This document shows, in pieces, positions 1-5,399 of a stretch of DNA of 8,800 nt. The translations under genes and the position numbers were made by a program. A model generated the notes under the pieces. It was not told the DNA's origin, ran no database searches, and was given only the letters and a program-made list of their open reading frames with translations. Source of the DNA: Pseudobutyrivibrio sp. UBA1225 (GTDB taxonomy: Bacteria; Bacillota; Clostridia; Lachnospirales; Lachnospiraceae). The first letter of the stretch is position 1, and each line of letters opens with the position of its first letter. The stretch is taken from NCBI GenBank assembly GCA_002309345.1, contig DBWZ01000067.1, positions 75,590 to 84,389 on the forward strand. Reading direction: 5' to 3'.

Positions 1-65
1 TTTGCTTCAGGGTCTCTTTCACTTATCACACTATTAGCTTCAGGGTCTATGTTGCTTGTTACACT
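1..65 (-). repeat. Start of an 11-residue (33-bp) tandem repeat
   Basis: Within the large left-edge gene, two adjacent 33-bp units (65..33 and 32 to the edge) encode SVTSNIDPEAN and SVISERDPEA. The pattern is SV-x-S-x-x-DPEA with an exact 11-codon period. A 12-bp block at 37-48 recurs at 4-15. The window edge cuts the second unit, so the array may continue to the left. Confidence 0.65.
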
Positions 66-1652
66 AACAGCATCACTATTACTTAAATTATTATGATTTT
101 CCGTCCTATTACGTCTAGTCACATAATCATAATGAGCGAACAGAGGATTATCAGAAAGATATCCCTCTATATTTGAGGTATAATCATCTCCATACAAATT
201 AGTAGATAATTCACAATAACTCTGAACAGAGATTGCATCTGATACATCATTCTCTCGAATCCTTTCAGGTACTCCATTCTCTGGATTTTCAACTTGCTCT
301 GAATTATCATCCTCCACTAAATGATTATCGGTTGCTGAAGTATGCTCAAAACCTGAAGGATGATTTGTCTCTAAATGACTATCCGGCCCTTGAGAATCCT
401 CTTCCGCAAAAAAATTATCATGCGCATATTCACTATTAATAGTACTAACACCTAATGCAGCTTCACCTGTTCTAGCATTCTCTGGATTTATATCATTCTC
501 AGTAGTTACATCAAGAGAATCATTATCTTGATTTATTTCATTCTCTCTAGTTTCATCAGGCACTTCATTCTCTAGATTATCATTCTCTCTAGTTTCATCA
601 AAATCAGATTGTCTTTCGAATAAACTATCATTCTGCAAATCATCATTATTGAAAGAACTATTTGATAAATCATCTTCCCGTGCTCCGCTGATATTATTGT
701 TAGATGTACTTTCAACTTCAGCTGTCTTTTGTACATTATTTTTTTTATTATTTTTATTTTTACTTGATTCAATATTTCTATTATCTTCTTCTAGAAGTAT
801 CTCAGCAGTAACAATTTCGCTTGTTAATTTTTTTGCCTCCATACTATACTTAATAAAATCTTCATGTTCCTCGATTTTAGTAGTACCATCAATATGCTCA
901 TTAGCTGAATCAACAAGCTTTTGATTTTTTTTATCTATATTGTCACCTAATTTTGCAACAAGATTATCCTTTACATCAACTAAATCCTTAATCAAATCCT
1001 TGTACAAGAAACTGTCAACTCGTAATACTATTTCTTTTAATAATTTACTGAATTTATCATGCCAATATTCTTTTTTAATATTTCTTTTTTCATGAATTTC
1101 TTTTTTTACTTCTAAATATTCTTTACATTCATTCAGAAGCTCCTCTACTGTGTCATCTTTATTGTTACCCCCATATTCAGAAACCTCTTTATAGACATTT
1201 TCTAGAAATCCGTAATATTTAATAATTTCGATGCTACTTCTCATAAATGAATTCAGTGCTTGTATGAATTGTAATGGATCAATATTTTTCATTTTCGCAG
1301 TCTCAATACAAGCATTTGAATCCTTTTCTTTTATCTCATTGAAATAACGAGCCGTAACAAAAAATGTTGCCGGAATATTATTTTTTTCCAAATTTTCCAT
1401 AAAATTTTTTGCGCTTTCAGTATCTACTACTCCAATTAATTCAGGACGAAATCTATCATATTCCTTCTTTGAATTTGTCATTTCATCATTCGACATTTCG
1501 CCTTGTTCATCAATATTATTAGTAGTATTTATTAAAACACCATTGTTTATTTCTTTATTATCTGTCTCAATAGTTCTTTGAATCTTGGATTCATTATTAT
1601 TTCGATTATTATTTCGATTATTATTCGAATTTTTTTTACGTCTTTTTCCCAT
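1..1652 (-). CDS. Unrecognised large Asn-rich, acidic repeat protein (3' end off the window)
   Basis: I do not recognise this protein. The minus-strand frame is open from ATG at 1652 to the left edge, giving about 550 codons without a stop, so the C-terminus is missing. The start is well supported: AAGGAGG lies 7 nt upstream. The protein begins with a basic stretch (MGKRRKKN), then an RNNN repeat (residues 10-20). A mostly helical, Lys/Glu-rich region follows, with coiled-coil-like character at about residues 160-290. From about residue 300 the chain is dominated by Asp, Glu, Asn, Ser and Thr, with degenerate repeats, and looks disordered. No signal peptide or clear membrane segment is visible, so it is probably cytoplasmic or exported by an unknown route. 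It is much more AT-rich than its neighbours. It lies 116 bp beyond the tsf terminator and is therefore a separate transcription unit. A lineage-specific structural or surface-related protein is possible, but that is a guess. Confidence 0.85.
   Translation of the reverse strand, partial: MGKRRKKNSNNNRNNNRNNNESKIQRTIETDNKEINNGVLINTTNNIDEQGEMSNDEMTNSKKEYDRFRPELIGVVDTESAKNFMENLEKNNIPATFFVTARYFNEIKEKDSNACIETAKMKNIDPLQFIQALNSFMRSSIEIIKYYGFLENVYKEVSEYGGNNKDDTVEELLNECKEYLEVKKEIHEKRNIKKEYWHDKFSKLLKEIVLRVDSFLYKDLIKDLVDVKDNLVAKLGDNIDKKNQKLVDSANEHIDGTTKIEEHEDFIKYSMEAKKLTSEIVTAEILLEEDNRNIESSKNKNNKKNNVQKTAEVESTSNNNISGAREDDLSNSSFNNDDLQNDSLFERQSDFDETRENDNLENEVPDETRENEINQDNDSLDVTTENDINPENARTGEAALGVSTINSEYAHDNFFAEEDSQGPDSHLETNHPSGFEHTSATDNHLVEDDNSEQVENPENGVPERIRENDVSDAISVQSYCELSTNLYGDDYTSNIEGYLSDNPLFAHYDYVTRRNRTENHNNLSNSDAVSVTSNIDPEANSVISERDPEA
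538..600 (-). repeat. Direct repeat of 21 bp at 42-bp period, with a diverged third copy
   Basis: An identical 21-bp block occurs at 538-558 and 580-600, exactly 42 bp (14 codons) apart, in the acidic part of the left-edge gene. It encodes DETREN twice, separated by DNLENEVP. A diverged copy of the 42-bp unit lies at 248-289 and encodes ENPENGVPERIREN. The frame is kept, so unit gain or loss would change length only. This fits expansion of a disordered tail. Confidence 0.7.
1593..1628 (-). repeat. 12-bp in-frame tandem repeat encoding RNNN/SNNN
   Basis: Three near-identical 12-bp units, (T/C)CG/CGA followed by three AAT codons, encode SNNN-RNNN-RNNN at residues 9-20 of the left-edge gene. 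The last two units are identical (CGA AAT AAT AAT). This is a simple-sequence tract likely to vary in copy number by slippage. Because the unit is 12 bp, such changes would not break the frame. Confidence 0.75.
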
Positions 1653-1767
1653 TGTTTCGTCCTCCTTATAATCTGATTACTATTTAGTATTTTATTCCTG
1701 TACTCGTACATCTACTATTCAATAAAAAATAAAATTTTTTTCCAATTTCATAAAAATTTTTTTCACG
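1653..1767 (-). promoter_or_regulatory. Upstream region of the left-edge gene: SD, small palindrome, phased A-tracts
   Basis: This AT-rich gap between the tsf terminator and the ATG at 1652 holds an AAGGAGG Shine-Dalgarno (7-nt spacing). It also has a perfect inverted repeat TGTAC-GA-GTACA at 1699-1710, and two identical 11-bp blocks (AAAATTTTTTT on +) at 1731-1741 and 1753-1763. These blocks are 22 bp apart, about two helical turns, consistent with bent DNA or an UP-like element. TAAAAT near 1690 could be a -10, but no well-spaced -35 is clear. The promoter must be somewhere here because a terminator precedes it, but I cannot place it firmly. Confidence 0.4.
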
Positions 1768-1768
1768 C

Positions 1769-1797
1769 AAAAAAGACAGCCGCCTAAGCGACTGTCT
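1769..1797 (-). terminator. Intrinsic terminator of rpsB-tsf
   Basis: On the minus strand a 10-bp stem (1797-1788 pairing with 1783-1774, one G-U pair) closes a 4-nt TTAG loop and runs directly into six T residues (1774-1769). It starts about 50 bp after the tsf stop. On the plus strand the hairpin has no T tract, so it works in one direction only. Confidence 0.92.
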
Positions 1798-1847
1798 AAA
1801 AATTCATTTTATTTAATTACAGCTTACTGCGAAAAATATGATGCTGC

Positions 1848-2777
1848 TTAAGCATTCATCTGAGCTGCAACCTCAGCTGCAAAGTCTTCGTTCTTCTTTT
1901 CAAGACCTTCACCAGTCTCGAAACGTACGAACTTCTTAACTGAAAGTGTAGAACCTGTTTCCTTAGATACCTGCTCTAAGTACTTAGCAACGTTCTGCTT
2001 GCCATCCTCTGCCTTGACGTATACTTGGTCAAGTAAGCAGATTTCTTTAAGCTCTTTAGATACACGACCTTCAATCATGCCGTTGATAACCTTTTCAGGC
2101 TTCTGTGACTCTTTAGGATCGTTCATAATCTGAGCAAGAAGGATTTCCTTCTCGTGAGCGATGTAGTCAGCTGAAACTTCATCACGGCTAACATACTTTG
2201 GATTAAGAGCTGCAATCTGCATAGCAAGATTTGTAGCTGCTTCCTTAGCTGCGTCAGATGCTTCACCTGCCATCTCAACGATAACGCCGATACGACCGCC
2301 ACCGTGTGTGTATGATACTACGAAACCGTCAGTTGTAACCTTCTCGAATCTTCTAAGAGAAAGCTTCTCACCAATTGTAGCAACCATTTCTACGTGAATA
2401 TCGTTAACTGTCTTTGATGAGTCCTCAGCCCATGGCTGTGTTAAAAGCTCATCGATAGAGTTAACATTTGAGTTGAGAATCTGCTTTGCAACCTTCTCAA
2501 CATATGTCTGGAACTTTTCGTTTTTAGCAACGAAATCTGTTTCAGAGTTTACTTCGAGAACAACTGCTGTGTTGCCTTCTACAACAACCTTGCAGATACC
2601 CTCTGCTGCGATACGAGATGCCTTCTTTTCAGCCTTTGCTGCACCGTTCTTACGAAGGAGCTCGAAAGCTGCATCCATATCACCATCGCACTCAGCGAGT
2701 GCCTTTTTACAATCCATCATACCTGCGCCAGACTGCTCGCGAAGGTCCTTTACCATTGCTGCTGTAATAGCTGCCAT
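1848..2777 (-). CDS. tsf: Elongation factor Ts (EF-Ts)
   Basis: EF-Ts is the cytoplasmic guanine-nucleotide exchange factor that recycles EF-Tu-GDP in translation. The start at 2777 gives 309 residues (MAAITAAMVKDLRE...). It is preceded by AGGAGG with 9-nt spacing and lies 4 bp after the rpsB stop. The reading frame extends 16 codons further upstream (to 2825) inside rpsB, but that extension is not homologous and has no Shine-Dalgarno. The N-terminal UBA-like domain (about 1-45) carries the family signature LREQSGAGMMDCKKAL. The EF-Tu-contacting motif TDFV is at residues 80-83, matching the E. coli position. Core dimerisation-type domains follow. It is somewhat longer than E. coli EF-Ts (283), as is common in this group. 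It is co-transcribed with rpsB and ends at the hairpin centred near 1785. Confidence 0.98.
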   Translation of the reverse strand: MAAITAAMVKDLREQSGAGMMDCKKALAECDGDMDAAFELLRKNGAAKAEKKASRIAAEGICKVVVEGNTAVVLEVNSETDFVAKNEKFQTYVEKVAKQILNSNVNSIDELLTQPWAEDSSKTVNDIHVEMVATIGEKLSLRRFEKVTTDGFVVSYTHGGGRIGVIVEMAGEASDAAKEAATNLAMQIAALNPKYVSRDEVSADYIAHEKEILLAQIMNDPKESQKPEKVINGMIEGRVSKELKEICLLDQVYVKAEDGKQNVAKYLEQVSKETGSTLSVKKFVRFETGEGLEKKNEDFAAEVAAQMNA

Positions 2778-2781
2778 ATTC

Positions 2782-3519
2782 TTATGCCTCCTCTTCTGCT
2801 TCTGCAGCTGCTGATTCCTCAGCAACCTCGTTCATTTCACCCTGCTTTGCCTCGATAACTGCGTCTGCCATCTTTGCTACGATAAGCTTAACTGCACGGA
2901 TAGCATCGTCGTTACCAGGAATTACATAATCAAGTTCATCTGGGTCACAGTTTGTATCACAAACACCAACAAGTGGAATACCAAGTGCGTGTGCTTCCTG
3001 TACACAGATGTGCTCCTTCTTAGGATCAATGATGAAGATAGCATCTGGAACTCTATTCATTTCTTTGATACCACCGAGAACCTTAGCAAGCTTCTCCTGC
3101 TCTTTCTTGAGAAGGATAACCTCCTTCTTAGGAAGCTGCTCGAACACTCCGTCTGCTTCCATCTTCTCGATTTCCTTAAGACGTGCGATTCTTGTCTGAA
3201 CTGTCTTAAAGTTTGTAAGCATACCACCGAGCCATCTTTCGTTAACGTAGAACATACCGCAACGCTCTGCCTCTGATGCGATAGCATCCTGAGCCTGCTT
3301 CTTTGTACCTACGAAAAGGATGTTGCCACCCTGCTGAGCGATGTCAAAGATAACATCATAGGCATCGTCTACCATACCAACAGACTTCTGAAGGTCGATA
3401 ATGTGGATACCGTTACGCTCTGTGTAGATGTAAGGAGCCATCTTAGGGTTCCATCTACGTGTCTGGTGTCCGAAGTGAACACCTGCCTCAAGTAATTGCT
3501 TCATTGAAATAACACTCAT
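2782..3519 (-). CDS. rpsB: 30S ribosomal protein S2
   Basis: S2 is a structural protein of the small ribosomal subunit and binds late, together with S1 where S1 exists. The 245-residue product has the N-terminal S2 signature (LLEAGVHFGHQTRRWNPKM, about residues 9-27), the conserved IHIIDLQKS, and the C-terminal motif DTNCDPDELDYVIPGNDDA. It ends in a lineage-type acidic Ala/Glu tail. AGGAGG sits 7 nt before the ATG. The gene's 3' end contains the Shine-Dalgarno of tsf, 4 bp downstream, suggesting coupled expression. S2 often autoregulates its operon. The structured leader with a possible upstream ORF (3520-3626) is the natural place for that here, although this is inference. Confidence 0.98.
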   Translation of the reverse strand: MSVISMKQLLEAGVHFGHQTRRWNPKMAPYIYTERNGIHIIDLQKSVGMVDDAYDVIFDIAQQGGNILFVGTKKQAQDAIASEAERCGMFYVNERWLGGMLTNFKTVQTRIARLKEIEKMEADGVFEQLPKKEVILLKKEQEKLAKVLGGIKEMNRVPDAIFIIDPKKEHICVQEAHALGIPLVGVCDTNCDPDELDYVIPGNDDAIRAVKLIVAKMADAVIEAKQGEMNEVAEESAAAEAEEEA

Positions 3520-3520
3520 T

Positions 3521-3550
3521 TTAATACCTCCTGGTTTGTTTCTTCCGCAT
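3521..3550 (-). CDS. Putative 9-codon upstream ORF (leader peptide) before rpsB
   Basis: ATG at 3550 opens a frame encoding MRKKQTRRY and then TAA, which ends one base before the rpsB ATG (TAA-A-ATG). It has its own perfect AGGAGG at 3555-3560, although the 4-nt spacing is tight. Its codons 7-8 are AGG-AGG, which are at the same time the rpsB Shine-Dalgarno (3527-3532). The start codon lies inside one arm of the leader's outer stem. Translation of this peptide would therefore cover the rpsB binding site and could couple or compete with rpsB initiation. It may be chance: the sequence is only 10 codons and no product is known. Confidence 0.4.
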   Translation of the reverse strand: MRKKQTRRY

Positions 3551-3611
3551 AAATCCTCCTGACAACCACCCGGCCTACGATAGGTTGGGAACCAATGCCA
3601 GTCCTTATGCG
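3546..3611 (-). promoter_or_regulatory. Structured 5' leader of rpsB-tsf mRNA
   Basis: In the transcript a perfect 7-bp outer stem pairs CGCATAA (3611-3605) with TTATGCG (3552-3546). Inside, GAC (3603-3601) can pair with GTC (3563-3561), leaving an internal loop that exposes AGGAGG (3560-3555). Two small hairpins, GGTT-CCC-AACC (3593-3583) and CCTA-TCG-TAGG (3584-3574), share two bases and so exclude each other as full stems. The CCC loop can also pair with GGG at 3571-3569, a possible pseudoknot. The layout resembles autogenous ribosomal-protein leaders in principle. I cannot assign it to a named leader family. Confidence 0.5.
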
Positions 3612-3632
3612 TGTATTTTCAACAGCCTTATA

Positions 3633-3661
3633 AATTTATCATAAATTGCAAATAATTGCAA
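3633..3661 (-). promoter_or_regulatory. Likely sigma-A-type promoter of rpsB-tsf
   Basis: On the minus strand, TTGCAA (3661-3656) is followed after 17 bp by TAAATT (3638-3633), a good match to housekeeping -35/-10 spacing. It predicts a start near 3626 and a leader of about 105 nt. A second TTGCAA (3651-3646) lies 10 bp downstream of the first. TTGCAA is self-complementary, so the pair forms TTGCAA-N4-TTGCAA on one helix face, a possible operator overlapping the -35. Confidence 0.6.
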
Positions 3662-3667
3662 CAATTT

Positions 3668-4309
3668 TTACTCCTCTGTTTTAGGTGGTGTAGTTGTTCT
3701 AACCTCCTTGTTTACAAGCAATGCAATTATGTCATCATAGCTGCTATTTGCTTTGACATAAAAGGAACCGGATTGAATACGATTATCCACCCCTAGCTTG
3801 TTCATGTAATCACTAAACTTAGATGGACTATCAATTAGTCCTGCCTTATGTAAATCTGATGCCACAGCCTCTGAAGAAGCCCCCGCTTTTATGGTAAAAG
3901 GAACATAGGAAACCGTTGTCTCAGCAACAGTATCATCAGCTTTTTCTCTAGCTTCTTCCGATTCAATAGCATCCTCAAGAGAAATCTCGCCATCTTTAAG
4001 CTTTTCTTTAGCCTCAGATATATCTTCCTCTGACTTGGATGTATCTTTAGATTCCACATCCTCCTCTACATCTGTATCTTCGGATTTGTTGGTATCCTCT
4101 GTCTTACTTTCGGATTTCTCTTCAACCTCGGTCTTCTTAGTCTTTTCGCCCTCAACCATGCCAAGCTCTTTGGCTCGCTCTATTATCTCTTGGTCGCTAA
4201 GCTCCCTTTTAGCCAAAGAATCCTTGCCAAAATAAAAGCTTATACTGAGCAGAAGTGTGGCCAGAACGATACCAATACCAAGACCTCTTAAATAGTATTT
4301 AAGTCTCAT
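3668..4309 (-). CDS. Membrane-anchored protein with MltG/YceG-like N-subdomain, no catalytic domain
   Basis: This 213-residue protein has an N-terminal membrane helix (about 8-27) after a basic MRLKYYLR start. A long Lys/Glu/Asp/Ser linker (about 50-130) looks disordered. A C-terminal module (about 134-200) reads FTIKAGASSEAVASDLHKAGLID...FSDYMNKLG...IQSGSFYVKANSSYDDIIALL. That pattern (G-x-S-x-x-x-V/I-A-x-x-L, G-x-I, S/G-x-F/Y) resembles the LysM-like subdomain that precedes the lytic transglycosylase domain of MltG. The transglycosylase domain with its catalytic Glu is absent, so cleavage of glycan is not expected. The module could instead bind peptidoglycan. The ATG overlaps the preceding stop (TAATG) and has AGGAGGG upstream. 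It is the last gene of the motility operon, so a role anchoring or placing flagella at the wall is plausible but inferred. Confidence 0.8.
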   Translation of the reverse strand: MRLKYYLRGLGIGIVLATLLLSISFYFGKDSLAKRELSDQEIIERAKELGMVEGEKTKKTEVEEKSESKTEDTNKSEDTDVEEDVESKDTSKSEEDISEAKEKLKDGEISLEDAIESEEAREKADDTVAETTVSYVPFTIKAGASSEAVASDLHKAGLIDSPSKFSDYMNKLGVDNRIQSGSFYVKANSSYDDIIALLVNKEVRTTTPPKTEE

Positions 4310-5028
4310 TACTTGCCCTCCTGATACAATCCAAGAACAAATTTAACCTCGCCCAATCCTCGACCTAGCTTTTTAGCAATTTCAACCTCTGTCAGCCCCT
4401 CATCATGCAGGGTAAGGATTTCCATATTGTCATTTTGTCTGTTGTTTGCAGGCTTTTCCTCGGAAAACTTTTCAGCCAAGGCTTCTGTAAATGAAACCTG
4501 CTGTTTTTCGACAGTCGCCTCTTTTAACTCAGCTCTTTGCTGCTCGATTTCCTTCATCTCTTCCACAAGCTCAATCTCCTTATCTCGAAGCACATCAAGC
4601 TTTTTGGCTATTGAAGAATCAAGAGCAACCAAGGTATCCTCTAACTCGGAGAGTTTTTTTGTCATCTCCACTGTATCCTTTTGCTTTTCGTTAAGCATAG
4701 AATACATAAAGGTAACCTCTTTGTGAGATTTGTCTACCGACTCCAATACAGTATCAGAGTACTCTGATATCTGTAGAATCTTTTCGTTGGTCTCCTTATC
4801 AGTTCTTCTATCAACCTCTACCATTGCATCATCAATTGTGGCAGCCAGCTTATCTTCCATGTCGACCTTGGCATCTGCCATCTTATCCTTGATGATTTCT
4901 TCAATTTGATCACGTGTTAGCTTCTGAAGATTCTCTCTATCCTTTGTAGATAGCTTTTCAGACACAAAAAAACTCCCAATGCATAGGCAAAGCCCAGCGA
5001 TTAGGAGCACAATTTCAAGTACAGTCAT
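4309..5028 (-). CDS. SwrB/DUF6115-like membrane coiled-coil motility protein
   Basis: The 239-residue product has one N-terminal membrane helix (about 3-22). A long, charged, coiled-coil-rich cytoplasmic region follows (about 28-175, strongest 112-172), then a short linker. The C-terminal helix-turn-helix-like segment (about 202-236) carries ILTLHDEGLTEVEIAKKLGRGLGEV. This architecture, and its place between sigD and rpsB, match B. subtilis SwrB (YlxL). SwrB promotes flagellar type III export activation and hook-basal-body maturation. The protein is longer than B. subtilis SwrB (about 167 residues), mainly in the coiled coil. GGGAG lies 7 nt before the start, and the gap from the upstream gene is 14 bp. 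The C-terminal motif resembles a sigma region-4-type HTH, but DNA binding is not shown. SwrB orthology is inferred from architecture and synteny. Confidence 0.75.
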   Translation of the reverse strand: MTVLEIVLLIAGLCLCIGSFFVSEKLSTKDRENLQKLTRDQIEEIIKDKMADAKVDMEDKLAATIDDAMVEVDRRTDKETNEKILQISEYSDTVLESVDKSHKEVTFMYSMLNEKQKDTVEMTKKLSELEDTLVALDSSIAKKLDVLRDKEIELVEEMKEIEQQRAELKEATVEKQQVSFTEALAEKFSEEKPANNRQNDNMEILTLHDEGLTEVEIAKKLGRGLGEVKFVLGLYQEGK

Positions 5029-5042
5029 TTTAAGTCTCCCTC

Positions 5043-5372
5043 TTATACTCTCATATCAAAACTAGTGGCAGGCTTTTCGGAAATTTTGCCGTCAGGCTGA
5101 GATTTGTCTTCTTTTTTTTCAGCCGGCTTTTTCTTTTGGCCTTTGTTTCCTTCATAACCCGCACCATTGCCCTCGCGGTCATACCTATTCTCTCCTTGCT
5201 CAGCCTTGTACAAGTCGTTGACTTGTTTAGACTCGTGCTCTTTTTGTCGATCCACCTCGTGGGTAAGCATCTCTTGCTGGAAGGTGGATTTTTGTTCTTC
5301 CTGAGCTTGGGTATGACTGACTTCGTTGGTATTTTGTATCATACCATTAAAATTAATAGGACTTATCGACAT
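5043..5372 (-). CDS. Conserved-looking 109-residue hydrophilic protein in the motility operon
   Basis: I do not recognise a named family. The protein starts MSISPINFNGMIQ, a short semi-hydrophobic conserved-looking head. A Gln/Glu/Lys-rich helical stretch follows (about 20-60), then a Gly/Lys-rich, probably disordered part (YEGNKGQKKK, about 73-82), and a short C-terminal tail ending SFDMRV. It has no signal peptide or membrane helix. GGAGG precedes the ATG by 6 nt. It sits between sigD and the swrB-like gene, 27 bp after sigD. As far as I recall, small proteins with similar SISPI(N/D) starts and SFD-I/V ends occur at this position in other Clostridia, but this is memory and not a search. A flagellar assembly or regulatory accessory role is inferred only from location. 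Confidence 0.75.
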   Translation of the reverse strand: MSISPINFNGMIQNTNEVSHTQAQEEQKSTFQQEMLTHEVDRQKEHESKQVNDLYKAEQGENRYDREGNGAGYEGNKGQKKKPAEKKEDKSQPDGKISEKPATSFDMRV

Positions 5373-5384
5373 AACATTCCTCCC

Positions 5385-5397
5385 GCGATTAAATCGC
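5385..5397 (-). repeat. Small inverted repeat between sigD and the 109-residue gene
   Basis: The sequence GCGATT-T-AATCGC (minus strand) is a perfect inverted repeat starting 3 bp after the sigD stop. As RNA it would give at most a 5-bp stem with a 3-nt loop, and it ends next to the GGGAGG of the following gene. There is no T tract, so it is not a terminator. It could modestly hinder ribosome access or mark a processing point. Confidence 0.35.
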
Positions 5398-5399
5398 TA

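Noticed and set aside
233..439. Plus-strand 68-codon frame and neighbouring short frames over the left-edge gene
   Set aside because: They lie opposite a 550-codon open frame with a strong SD. They have no SD or recognisable content themselves.
1340..1420. Polysaccharide deacetylase (NodB-type) homology in the left-edge gene
   Set aside because: The string NIPATFFVTARYF resembles the NodB ATFFVTG strand, but the TFDDG metal-binding motif and later catalytic motifs are absent. The similarity is short and probably chance.
1699..1710. LexA/SOS box
   Set aside because: The palindrome TGTAC-GA-GTACA matches neither the Gram-positive CGAAC-N4-GTTCG box nor the CTGT-N8-ACAG box in spacing.
2473..2814. 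Plus-strand open frames over tsf, rpsB and the motility genes (for example 2473-2814, 4427-4726, 5569-5850)
   Set aside because: They are antisense shadows of well-supported genes, with Ser/Leu-rich composition and no ribosome binding sites.
2778..2825. 16-codon N-terminal extension of EF-Ts (MLRNQQLQKQ...)
   Set aside because: It lies inside the rpsB 3' end in another frame, has no Shine-Dalgarno, and EF-Ts proteins start at the MA(A)IT region. The ATG at 2777 has AGGAGG.
3646..3661. TTGCAA-TTAT-TTGCAA hairpin as terminator of the motility operon
   Set aside because: The stem is only 6 bp and AT-rich and no T tract follows. The sequence fits better as a promoter element.
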